64,000 nucleotides of DNA from Arcuatula senhousia (lineage: Eukaryota; Mollusca; Bivalvia; Mytilida; Mytilidae): the NCBI GenBank assembly GCA_963971305.1, contig OZ020307.1, positions 60,509,702 through 60,573,701 on the forward strand. The letters run 5' to 3'. Position numbers and translations under genes: made by a program. Shown here one piece after another: positions 46,238 through 57,021 of this stretch. Positions within the stretch are counted from its first letter, which is position 1, and every line of letters begins with the position of its first letter. Under the pieces are notes generated by a model. It was not told the origin of the DNA, did not search any database, and saw only the letters and a program-made list of their open reading frames with translations.

Positions 46238-48252
46238 TTAGAAGTATTGGTTAGTGATAAATTGTCTAACTTGTTGTCTTTCATCTCTATGTTGTTGATC
46301 AACTGGTACATCCTGTTGAATGTTTGCTTCATCATCCATAGGCTCATTCAGTTTTATAGCAATATTATGCAATACGGCACATGCTGTAATGATTTTAACT
46401 GCTTTTTCTGGTGATGTTCTCATTTCTCCATGTAAAATAGCAAATCTTTTTTTCCACCAGCCAAAACACCTCTCAATTACAGCCCTGGTTTTAACATGGG
46501 AGTTGTTGTAATGTCTCTGTGCTCTAAAACATGACAAATCATGGACAATAAAGTAAAAGGATGTAGTCAGCTGATTTGGTATTCTTATATCTGATCCGTT
46601 AAAAGCTTTTTTGAAGTCCGATACCATCATGGCAAAGAACAAGTTGAGTGTTGGTCTTTTGATTATTACTTATTACATGTATACATGTATAAGACATATG
46701 TAATGAAATTTAATTCCTCTTTCTAGTTATTTCAGTAAACACACTAAATTGACCATTGGCAAAGCGACAGGTGTGTTGCAACAGGCAAGAACTACTAACT
46801 CTACCTTATGTCTTAGGACTTAACTTCATATTGTCAGTTACTGTTTATTGTAGTTGTTATTTGAGTGTTTGTTTGACAAAAAAAAATCAAGATGGTTTTC
46901 AATAAAAAAAATATGAGTTCATTGCTGAAAAAAAATCTTTCTTTCAAGATAGGAACCTACTGTGTGTCTGGATGCAGGTATGGTGTTACAATATACTTTT
47001 TGCATGGATAACCACTGTCACCAAGTAACACACCATCAATGTCAAAACCCCTGTGCTCTCTTTCTAAATATCTACCAACGGTTGATGTCTTGAAAATGAA
47101 ACTGTCATGACAGGATCCAGGCCATTTTGCAACAACATTTAGGAAACGTCCTACAATAAATGCATACCTTTTTAGCTCACCTGGACCAAAGGTCCATGTG
47201 AGCTATTGCCATCACTTGGCGTCCGTCGTCGTTAACATTTTTCAAACGTTAACTCCAGTCATGGAAATTAGCACAGGACCGACAGCCCACGACCCGTAAA
47301 AATCTGTTCGGTCCTGTCAATTTTTGCAAATTTTGTAACACAATCAAAGTAAAATATTTCAAAATCAAGGATTCGGTCCTGTAGATCCAAAGTCCTAAAT
47401 TCCATGACTGTTAAACTCCTCTAACACCAAAGTCCAATGGCTTTTAAATTTGGCACAGTTGTTAATTAGCATAGGTAGTATAAAAATAGCGTGGGGATTT
47501 TTGATTCATTGAAAAACATGGACGCCATGGCTAAAAATAGAACATAGGGGTAAATTGCAGTTTTTTGCAAATCTAAACAAATCTTTTTTTTTTTATAAAT
47601 GCAGTGCATTAATAGTATGAGCAAATATTGATAAAAAAACACAAAATCAGTAAAACAGGAAATTAAAGTATAGACTGGCTGAGGTCCTATATCGTAGAAC
47701 TAACGTTGTACCTTTATCATCACATATTCCTTGGACATTTATGGAGTGAAAACCCTTCCTATTTACATAGGCATACTCGTTTTGACCAGATGGCGCTTGG
47801 ATTCTAATATATGTCCCATCTACACAACCTATTACTCCAGGAAAACTGGCTATTCCATAGAATCCTTCTTTGATTTTGTTTTTATCTGCTTGTGTAGTTG
47901 GCCATTTAATAAAGTTATCTGCTACATTGCATAATGCATCAGAAACATCACGGACAGCTCTAGAAACACTGGATATGTGGTAACCCATAGTATCGCCAAC
48001 TACTCTCATAAGACTTCCACTTGCGAAGTACCTCAGAGCCAGCTTAACTTGTATGTCTGCTGGAATTGCATGTGATCTAAGTGTTGGTCTACACAGTCCT
48101 GGCTCTATAAGATTAGTAATGTAGTCCACACTATGATGTGAAAAGCGAAACCGGTCTTTGAATTCATTTTCATCATATAAAGGGTCAAAATGCCGAAAAA
48201 CTCTTTCTTTTTGGTGTCGTCTGCCTACATTGTAGATTGGTCGAAAAGCCAT
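46238..48252 (-). CDS. HARBI1-like: Harbinger DDE transposase (HARBI1-like)
   Basis: Three minus-strand exons, 48252-47712, 47150-46961 and 46523-46238, total 1017 nt (338 aa), close to the usual length of HARBI1-type proteins. Borders are gtac/ttgtag and gtaggt/ttttag and phases agree. The N-terminal helix region has RFSHHSVDYITNLIE. The catalytic triad is Asp145 in GVIGCVDGTYIRI, Asp225 in GVLLGDSGYPCKKYI and Glu261 in TRAVIERCFGWWKKRF, with the conserved WPGSCHDSFIF between. It cuts and pastes the element and acts with the Myb-like partner (family knowledge). The frame is intact. A dispersed repeat (about 47170-47530) lies in the first intron and a Penelope-like tail (46720-46830) in the second. 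Confidence 0.92.
46720..46830 (+). mobile_element. Penelope-like tail fragment in transposase intron 2
   Basis: 'attggcaaagcgacaggtgt' and the following block resemble the start of the tail at 2690-2760. Diverged. Confidence 0.45.
47170..47530. repeat. Dispersed 'gctcacctgga' repeat in transposase intron 1
   Basis: Shares 'ccatcacttggcgtccgtcg' and 'gctaaaaatagaacataggg' with 62915-63180. Inserted just beyond the acceptor region of intron 1 on the minus strand. Confidence 0.7.
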
Positions 48253-48259
48253 ATTTGAC

Positions 48260-48432
48260 CAATGGCTAATATTTTAGCCGACAAAAAAGCACCGGCTAAA
48301 TATATCCACTGGTTAAGCATACTTAGCCAGTGGATATTTTTTGAGCAACAGAAAATAACCATTGGATAAGAGTTATCCAGTGGATAACCAAAGTTAACCA
48401 CTGGTTAACACTAACCAGAGTTTCGAGCAACC
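48260..48432. repeat. Harbinger right terminus with subterminal palindromes
   Basis: Mirrors the left end: palindrome variants such as CCACTGGTTAA, TAGCCAGTGGATA, TATCCAGTGGATAA and TTAACCACTGGTTAA, and an internal GAGCAA motif at 48343, 82 bases inside the terminal one at 48425. Confidence 0.75.
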
Positions 48433-48720
48433 AATCCTGGAGGTTTTGCTTTGAGGTCATTGATATGGAAATCTCGCAAAATTTATTTTTAATTGATTAT
48501 GTGCCGTAACAGATTTATGAGGTAGAATATTTACTGAATTAATGGCATCAAAACCTTTGTTTAAAAATGGAAGTGAGAGATAAGAACGGTTGCCTTTACT
48601 ATTTGAATATGGAACTTCGACAGGTCTGAATAGGCGGTTGTAACCGATATGAAAAACAATAGCGTTCAATCGGTAAAGAATATAATTTGGAACTTTATTT
48701 TGAAACTAAATATAATAAAA
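48433..48720 (-). mobile_element. Penelope-like element, 5' portion of the split copy
   Basis: The minus strand contains NRLFRPVEVPY, then RSYLSLPFLNKGFDAINSVN, the N-terminal region of this family. The reading continues, with decay, across the removed Harbinger element into 40168 and downward. Confidence 0.65.
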
Positions 48721-49780
48721 ACATCGCCACTGCTACTTCTATACAATGTAGGGTAACATCTCTTAGAAAAACAGATGAAATAGCAGATTATAAGAATATA
48801 TAGTATCATAGACTTTTCAGAACCACAGATTTACTTACATGTAAGACTTCATTGAGCCAAAATGTCAATTGACACTTTACAATTCAAGAATATGTTTATC
48901 TTAAAATGGATGAATTTCAGGTCGATTTTTCAGAAGTGAGCAACAAAGACCGCACACAGCATTCAAAAATAAGCCGCGGTTAATTTTGTAATTTTTAAGT
49001 TATGCGTCTGCCGTTTTTGATCACAGTCGATTGAAGGCTAATATCACTTACACCATTTAACGTGGCCTCTAATTCCATGGGACATTTAATTATTCTAAAA
49101 CTGTTTACTAACATGTCAGTTGAGAGGTATTATAGGGATATTTTGTCCTTATTCAAAATAAATTTTGAACGCAGAGAATTTTACCGAAAAAAACTACCCT
49201 ATCTTCAAGTAGAAAAGTTTGTCAATGTCATAAGGTTTGTTTTTATCTATGTAATACTATTCTGTATTTGTCCTGTCCTGATAAAATGTTGCATGTGCCG
49301 TACATATACTAAGGTTTACTTTTAAAACAGTTAACAAATTATCCTGATAAATCTTAAAAGGGGTGATTGTTCATTAAAGGTATAAAAAAAACGTTTATAG
49401 AATGAAAAAAATGCAGATAGAGAAAAGCTGTTGCTAGCTTTAATCTTCAGCCCATAGAGCTCTACTAAAGTACACTAGGTTAAGTATGTCAGGTAAAAAA
49501 GGATTGCATGACTTTGGCTATATAACATTGAGATTGAACATGAAATGATGATGGAGAGGTAATGGGTTCACATGGCCAATAAGGGATTGTAACTGTAAAT
49601 GGAAGAATTAAACGATTAGGCATTTGGCCTCCTGAAGGGGATTACGGGTCTTATGCTAGCTTATCGAGACCTGCAGTAGGATTTTTAATTTGCTAGGAGC
49701 GAAACATCTTCCAAACATGGTGCAATTATTATTTGGGGTCAGAATTTTTGCAGTTTAGCCTGGAGACCTTGGCATTCATT
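48721..49780. other. No gene; one 'gaaaagctgttgc' repeat unit
   Basis: 49400-49470 matches a unit of the array at 6290-7520. An 87-codon frame at 49062-49325 with a hydrophobic end has no recognised homology and no splice support. Confidence 0.45.
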
Positions 49781-50520
49781 ATGACAGGGCCACGCCAGTC
49801 GACCGCCTGGGGCACACATCCAAGTCGCTATGTGTATCAAAACCTCGGCATTCAATATGACAGGGCCACGCCAGTCAACCGCCTGGGGCACACATCCAAG
49901 TCGCTATGTGTATCAAAACCTCGGCATTCAATATGACAGGGCCACGCCAGTCAACCGCCTGGGGCACACATCCAAGTCGCTATGTGTATCAAAACCTCCG
50001 CATTCAATATGACAGGGCCACGCCAGTCAACTTCCTGGGGCACACATCCAAGTCGCTATGTGTATCAAAACCTCGGCATTCAATATGACAGGCCCACGGC
50101 AGTCAACCGCCTGGGGCACACATCCAAGTCGCTATGTGTATCAAAACCTCGACATTCAATATGACAGGGCCACGCCAGTCAACCGCCTGGAGCACACATC
50201 CAAGTCGCTATGTGAATCAAAACCTCGGCATTCAATATGACAGGGCCACGCCAGTCAACCGCCTGGGGCACACATCCAAGTCGCTATGTGTATCACAACC
50301 TCGGCATTCAATATGACAGGGCCACGCCAGTCAACCGCCTGGGGCACACATCCAAGTCGCTATGTGTATCAAAACCTCGGCATTCAATATGACAGGGCCA
50401 CGCCAGTCAACCGCCTGGGGCACATATCCAAGTCGCTATGTGTATCAAAACCTCGGCATTCAACATGACAGGGCCACGCCAGTCAACCGCCTGGGGCACA
50501 CATCCAAGTCGTTATGTATC
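49781..50520 (+). repeat. 76-bp tandem satellite, ten copies
   Basis: Units begin with 'atgacagggccacgccagtc' at 49781, 49857, 49933, 50009, 50085, 50161, 50237, 50313, 50389 and 50465, an exact 76-base period with scattered single-base changes. It is GC-richer than its surroundings. The last unit runs into 'aaaaactatgatttt' at about 50520. Because 76 is not a multiple of 3, the overlapping ~60-codon frames are not genes. Confidence 0.97.
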
Positions 50521-50703
50521 AAAAACTATGATTTTATTTGTTCCAAGCAATAAAGAAAGATTCAAAAACAACATTCGCCTGTTTTTTTTTTTGTTTTTTT
50601 TTTTGTATGAAATGATACCAATCGGATTGCAGAGGACAGAAAAGTTCAAAAACTGCATGCCATGGCACAGAAGAGAGCGAAAAGTTTTATAAATGTCAGC
50701 ATA
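50521..50703. other. Spacer between satellite and duplication copy B
   Basis: No feature. Contains T-rich runs. The left edge of copy B as visible is at 50704. Confidence 0.5.
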
Positions 50704-51182
50704 TATGTTTTAGAACTGGTTTTCGGACAGATCCAGAAAGTTTTTTTTAAAGAGATTCATGACCACAACTGTACGTTGTGTGTTGATATTTGTTATGCAG
50801 ATACTTAACTAAAATTTTGTTGTGTGTTGCCATTGTTAATGGTTAATCTTTTATTTTAAGGTGTAATCTGAAGAAAAAGAATCCAGTTATCTACAAGTTA
50901 ATTGTGAAATAAAAATGCAGATTCTTATAAAAAATCAGTTTTATATATTTGAACGATGTGTTTGTAAACTTTCTCGTTTATTATTGAGTTTTTAAATTTA
51001 TTGAACTGCAATCTATGAAGATGTTAAAAGGTTTGACTCGTTTTTATGAACATAGATGTCATTTTTGTGAGTGGTTACTCGTGTAAAAAAAAAGCCATAT
51101 ATCCCTCCTTCTTCCAGAAATACATGGTAACGTATACAAAATAAACGCTATTTTGTAGATAATATCTTTCAAATTAAATGGA

Positions 51183-51560
51183 AATTATTAACAATCACAA
51201 ATCTGTCATTTACTCCTTCAAGCTCTCAGTTGATCTTGACAATTAAGACATATTTCCTCCTTAGACAATGTTGTAGGTGTGTAAGTTGTGCTTTTGCTGG
51301 TACAATCAACCCCTAATTTAATTGTCAAGCAGTCAATCTAGTGTTTCTTGCACACAATGTTATTTGGTGCTTTGTCTGCAGGTACAACAACATATATGTC
51401 GTGTAAGGTGGGCAGTGTTTTAGCATTGCATCAGCGTTGTTACATATAGATGTTGCTTTAGTGCTCATTGAGCTCTTCAATGAACTGATTCGTTTCAAAA
51501 TCAATGACCTTACAGCTTGAACCCACTCTGTCAAAGCTTCAGTTTCTCTCTCCTATTTTT
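51183..51560 (-). mobile_element. Penelope-like element relic, N-terminal part (copy B)
   Basis: Counterpart of 480-860 with the same TEWVQAVRSLILKRISSLKS reading on the minus strand. Decayed. Confidence 0.6.
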
Positions 51561-51562
51561 TC

Positions 51563-51860
51563 TTGGCCCGTGGTTCGGTCCTCGTCAGGGGTAAAAAACT
51601 CATGGACCGATTTTCCGACTCTCTCTTGACACAATTTGCAAGGATGGTCTCAGGAAACGATGCTCGTCCTTCGGAAGGGACAAAAATGGTTGTCTCGTGT
51701 AAAGGGAGAGTAATACTCTGTGCACGTTAAATACCCCTTTGTAGAGTTCGATAATAATAGGCTAAATAGGACCGCTACAAAGACAGTACTCGCAAACTGC
51801 AAACTTGAGAGGGATTTATAGAAGCACTTAGCTTGTTTCCCGATCCAGTATAAATAAATA
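51563..51860. repeat. SINE-like dispersed repeat (copy B)
   Basis: Counterpart of 862-1140, with a small extra segment ('aggaccgctacaaagacag') near 51766. Confidence 0.35.
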
Positions 51861-52484
51861 TGTTTTAACTAACTAATCAATTGCAACTTCAGATTGTTGG
51901 ATCGAATTCTGGTTTGTAATTTACAAAAACGGGACTTCCCCACCTCTATGAAATTGTTTTTTTTTTTTAGTTACCTGCTTGTCCATACTGGGATTATTTC
52001 AATATAATAAGATTTTTGACGAATAAATGATTTTTGTCTGATAAACAAACACATTTCTATGTTTACAGAAATGTGTATCTTTTATTTCCTATTGACATGC
52101 TAGATAAGGTAAAACTTGACAATATTATTTCATTTGTAAAATTCCATGCTCTATCGCTTCCTTGCAGTATACAACATCGATCACCAGTCACAGACCGCTT
52201 CATGTTGCCTAATCGACTTTCGGTGGGTAATATTAATACTTCCCACCTGAATGTAATTAGCTTTGTATCTTACTTTACGAAGGCCGGTGGTTTTCCTCGG
52301 GTTGCCCGGTTTCCTCCACCATTAAAACTGACCGCCCTACATGACCCAGGTGTGTCGATAAAGGGCGTTGACAACATTACACATATACACATTTGCTTGC
52401 TGTATTTTTGTGATAATTATTGTGACGTTCTCGGCATTTGTTCTTGAAAAAAAGTGTCGCTACATACATACATTACCGCAAAGT

Positions 52485-53385
52485 CCATGAAAGAAGCAGA
52501 GATACTAATTGGGTATCTGAATGTCAAAAGTCTGGATGGGCAGAGACGAAACAATTAAACACCAAAAAGAACGGGACAAAAACAGACAAGATGTAAAACA
52601 TGGATACACAAACGTCACTGAATATCAATCAACGACGAGAACTCCAGTCGTAACGAGAGTGAACTCAGGTGCCCTGGAATCGAAAGCCGTTCCTGCTTGC
52701 TATAACTCACCCATCGCGTTGCCAACAGTAAATTCAGTGTGTCAAATCCAGTAAAGAAAGACAAGAAAAGTATAACAAATCAGCACTCATCTGACAGATC
52801 GAAATTCCTTATTTGTCTATAAGCGCATGATGTCTTCTAAAAAATTTCTTCTGTGAAGACGGCAACCGAGGAGCAACATAATCCTGTGTGAGCAATTTTT
52901 GTGTCAGACGTGACGCTCTGCTAGGGAAATCGAAGTAAGTCCCACATGCTTTGGAGTAACGAATCAATGTGATACGTAAACTCCGTAAGCTGGGGCGGAC
53001 GGAATGTTGCTACACAAGAAGGGAAAATTGACGAATGGAGAGTTGAGATCGTCCCTTTTTATAGCGTTTTTTTTAAAGTTTTTGTCGTGAGAGTCAATTT
53101 CAAGATGAAATCTAAATAAATATTAGGCAGACTTTCTAGAATCCATTGTGTCCATTATCTCAAGTTCCTGGGGGGATATTTGAGATGTAGAAAGTCGAGA
53201 ATTGATTATTGAAAAGAAAATCATCAATATAACACAACGTGTGGTAAAAAAAGAGAGAGCTAGTCTACGATCTTTTTTGTCTATAAGAGATGGTAAGAAG
53301 TCTGCTTTATATAAATGAAGAAAAAATCAGCTAACAAAGGTGCACAATTATTGCCTATTGTTTGCTGAAAAAACACATAGGATTT
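52485..53385 (-). mobile_element. Penelope-like element relic, RT C-terminal half and tail (copy B)
   Basis: Counterpart of 1785-2665. Several frame breaks. The open frame at 52521-52754 is tail sequence read on the wrong strand. Confidence 0.65.
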
Positions 53386-54270
53386 TGCTTTGTCAATTTG
53401 ATTGGCAGCGCGACGGGTGTGCTAACAAAACAGAAACTGCTTACTCTGCTCAAGCATTCGAGTTTACTCTTGTTACGACTTGAGTTCGCGTTGTTGATTT
53501 CTGGTCGGTTGATTTTGTGTTTTGTGTTTCTTCGTGTTGTTCTTGTTCATTTTAACTGGTTTGTCATTGCCTTTCGGACTTTTGAGACTTGAATGCCCCA
53601 TTGGTGCCTCTTTTCTCCTTCGAAGGCCCTATAAGTTTCGTGCTTCCCGTTTACTACGTTTCTAAAACGTGGTGAACCGGCTATTAACGTAACAAACCGT
53701 ACAGACACGTAGTTGAAACCAGCTATATGCATTGACATACCTGGGCATAAACGTGACTTGTCCCGTTTGTATTGATTGTACAACGCAAACGTGACTAAAA
53801 ATATGCGTAGCAATTAAGTACTACAACGTGTTAAAACGTTGTTTAAACATATTATAACCCATTAAAAGCGTATTGAAAACCTAGTAAAAGCGTAGCGAAT
53901 GCAAACCAACAGGTTTTACTACGGTTCCCTAAGTACTTTCAGCTTTCACAAGGTTTCAATAGGTTTAAGTACGATTCATTGCGTTTTATGATACGTTTTA
54001 ATATTAAAAGAACAATCATGAATTGGTTTCGACTGAAGTTCGCGCTGTTGATTGATACTCAGTTATTTTTGTGTTTTCGTGTTTTACATGTTGTCTCTTT
54101 TTGTCCCGTTCTTGTTGGTATTTACTGGTTTTGTCTCTGCTCTTTCGAACTTTTGGCATCGAATACCCCAAAGGTACCTCTGCTTTTTTTGTAAATTACG
54201 GAATATTGATGCAGGAACACATTTTGCAGATGATGCTGTTTTTGCTTCAGTAAAATCGGAGCCAGAGATC
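53386..54270 (+). mobile_element. Two Penelope-like tails around an AAACGTA array (copy B)
   Basis: 53386-53635 and 54000-54270 are plus-orientation tails. 53640-53990 is the AAACGTA-type array. Same order as 2666-3545 in copy A. Confidence 0.55.
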
Positions 54271-55461
54271 TGAGGATATAGTTTCTTTAAAAGACTTTTA
54301 GCGTGCTTGGAAATGTTCAGGAGATTACGGCTAGACTGACACCAAAACTTGACAAGATAAACGCATTGTTAGGATAAGCACTGGCAGTTGGTCTGAACGG
54401 AGCTATTACTTTTTGTCTCTGGTGAGTACCTAATATACTAAATGCGCATCATGCATAGTAGCAATATTTATTGCCTGGAACTTTGTTCTGTTTTTTTTTT
54501 ATTTCTAACATCCGTGATGATTAACACTGCTGATGGAGTTTTAATTCCTCGAGGTTAGACCTCTCCGGTATTAACATTTATGTGATGAAAATCACACCAA
54601 ACCTAAAAAATATCCGTGTAAATATTTACATTGTTAAAACTCTTAGCTTCTCCCTACCACAGGCGAAGGTTTATCTCAGTTATAATAAATAATTACGTTT
54701 GATATTACGGTTCCACGTCTTCTCGGATTGGGAAGGTGGGTAATGTTTTTTTAAGTAAAAAATTCATGTGTAAAAGCTTCAAAAAATGAAAAAAGAAGTG
54801 TATCATGAAGAATCATCATATCACATTAAAACTGTATGGGAATAAAAAAAAAATTGGAAATATAATATCTTGATACAAAATTTGCTCATTGCACAAGGCT
54901 TTTTGTTAAACAGAATTATTTCTTTAATATAAAATTTTATGACTCTCAAGGTCTATGTTTGTTTATAATTATCAGATTCTAAACTTGATTGGAATAATCA
55001 GGTTAAGAAGAGAAGCCACATCATTCACAGTATTATAACATTTAAAACACAACGATTTACCAACGGGACAGTAAAATGTCGTTGATCTCAAGAGTAAAAA
55101 AAAAACTCGGATTACATAAAACCATTTCAAAAACAAATTGTAGAAAAAAAAATCAAATTACAATCAGCAACGTAAAGCTTTCCATGTTGGATTACTTGGG
55201 TCTGCTGTGTTCCGGTTCTCGTGGGTCTGCCTGTTCGGCTATGATCTGGTCAACAAGTTTTGGGGCTGAGTCGAATACATTTTGTTGTGCGATGAAGTAT
55301 GAAGTATATAATTAAAATGAAACATGTGCTTTCAATACTTTCATAATATGACATTTATATTATATAATTAATATATATTTATATGCAAGTCATTTATTTA
55401 ACATTACCATTTAAATGGATCATTTAGTAAAATTCCATTGTTGTCTTTATTTGCATTATAC
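54271..55461. other. No gene seen (copy B)
   Basis: Counterpart of 3546-4154 joined directly to 5329-5900. Contains the deletion/insertion junction at about 54887. Confidence 0.5.
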
Positions 55462-55756
55462 CTCTTTTGCAATCTTCACAGCAGTATGAATACCGGGCTG
55501 TGATGCATTCTGGTGAGTCTTTTGAGTCGTGAAGGTATCACCACGTTTTACCACTGTGTCGGGACATGTCACGTTCTTGTTGTGTACGCTACAGCGCCAT
55601 TGTGTGGAGCTGGTGTTCTGTCTGTTTACTGTCAACGTGTAGCCGTGACTAGAAACCAACTTTCCTTTTCCCCGTTGAATACCAGTATCTACCAATGTGA
55701 AGGTTTCTTCGGCTTCTAGTATTGAAACGTGTTCTATGGGATCTTCTTCGATAGAT
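55462..55756 (-). CDS. FLYWCH-type zinc-finger exon, open copy (B)
   Basis: Minus-strand exon with acceptor 'tttgtag' at its start and donor GAG/gtataa at its end. 295 nt, open throughout and entered in phase 2 (two bases of the codon come from an earlier exon). It encodes an acidic lead (SIEEDPIEHVSILEAEETF), then the finger with SSHGYTLTVNRQNTSSTQW, RCSVHNKNVTC and a closing His-containing TQKTHQNASQPGIH. This is the Trp-Arg-Cys, Cys, His pattern of FLYWCH fingers. Such domains bind DNA and often accompany transposase-derived proteins. No other exon of the gene could be identified, so its function is unknown. If not spliced, the frame ends at TAA just beyond the donor. Confidence 0.6.
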
Positions 55757-55799
55757 CTACAAAGATATAATAAAAAGAATGTTAAAAGGAAACATACAC

Positions 55800-56920
55800 A
55801 ATGCTAGCAGAACAAAGAAACGAAAAGTAACGTATAATACAACTTATTTAGCTCTACAAAAGTCTCCATAGGATGAAAGTTGCCAGATGAACCCTCATAG
55901 GGGTTATGGCCCCTAATATAATGTTTTTGGCCTATGGAAGGAAATAAAGGTAATAACAAAACTTCCGAACATGAATGATCAATCTCATAGTTCAGAGAAA
56001 ATGACAAAAACGAATCAGTAATACCGGAGAATAGGTGGATCGCAATGGTCCTGCCTTGGTATAGGCATTTCAAACGAAATGGTGGGATAAACCAGGTTTT
56101 ATGGCACCAAACCTCCCTCTTCCATTGCGATCTTACGATCCGGTAATGACCATAGAACACAACATAGTTGTGATACACAATAGGGATATTAAGGTGATCA
56201 TCTCAGTACAGCTGACCAGTGAAACACTAATTAAAACAATTAACTATCATATCTTTTAAGTCAATTTTGAACTTTTCTACTAGTGGCTGATAACTATAAA
56301 ACTATAGCAGGTTAATTATAATGAAGAGAAGCTGTTGCTTGCATAAATGTTCAGCTAATTTAGCTGTACAAAAGTCTACATGATATCAAAGTTGTCAGAC
56401 AACCCCTTATAGGGGTAACGACCCCTAAATTAACGTTATTCATTTTTGGCCTATTAAATGAAAATTATAGCAGATAGAGAGAAGCTGTTGCTTGCTTAAA
56501 AGTTCAGCCTATTTAGCTTTACAAAAATAGTGTTAAAGTTGTTAGATGACCCCTTACATAAGTTTTTTTTCATGTTTTTGGTCTATAGAATGAAAACTAT
56601 TGCAGATAAAGAAAAAGTTGTTGCTTGCTTGAATGTCCAGCTAATTTAGCTCTACAAAAGTCTCCATCGGGATGATGTTGTCAAATGACACTTTATAGCG
56701 GTTACAGCCAATAAAATAAAGTTTTTTTCATATTTTTGGCCTAAAGAATGAAAACTATTGCAGATAGAGGAAGCTGTTGCTTGCTTAACTGTTGAGCTCA
56801 TTAAGCTCTACAAAAGTCTTCATAAGTTTGAGATTGGCAGATGGTCCCTTAAATACTCTTCAAAAGTCTTAATAAGGTTGAAATCAAGACCAGGTGAGCG
56901 ATTCAGGCCAGTAGGTACTA
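55800..56920 (+). repeat. Decayed 'agctctacaaaagtc' tandem array (copy B)
   Basis: Counterpart of 6290-7520 with the same embedded minus-strand Penelope-like fragment (about 55970-56290), but one unit shorter. Confidence 0.65.
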
Positions 56921-57021
56921 TATGCCGTTCTGAAATTGGCCCATGATCTAAATAAAATGCACACAAGTCAAATGAAGACCTATAATAGTCATATAGTCCT
57001 ACTTTAGTTTTACTTAATTAG

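Larger units (their letters stand above)
40169..48432. mobile_element. Harbinger (PIF/Harbinger) DNA transposon, apparently complete
   Basis: 8264 bp bounded by perfect 14-base terminal inverted repeats GGTTGCTCGAAACT and AGTTTCGAGCAACC, with weaker similarity for about 25 more bases. It carries the two genes typical of the superfamily: a Myb/SANT-like protein (plus strand) and a DDE transposase (minus strand), arranged convergently. Each has an intact spliced frame. The flanks join into one Penelope-like frame, so the outer boundaries are well defined. The usual 3-base target duplication is not evident in the flanks ('ctg' and 'aat'). It may have mutated, or the end may be off by a base. LINE pieces lie in the first intron. 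Confidence 0.9.

Noticed and set aside
40161..48440. Target-site duplication of the Harbinger element
   Set aside because: Flanking triplets do not match ('ctg' left, 'aat' right); longer matches could be forced only by moving the ends, so none is claimed.
49062..49325. 87-codon frame with a hydrophobic end
   Set aside because: No family recognised, no splice or promoter support, and AT-rich codons explain the hydrophobic residues.
49733..50692. Series of overlapping ~60-codon frames in the 76-bp repeat, and a CRISPR-like look
   Set aside because: The 76-base period shifts the frame each unit, so the frames are by-products. There are no unique spacers between repeats and the host is eukaryotic.
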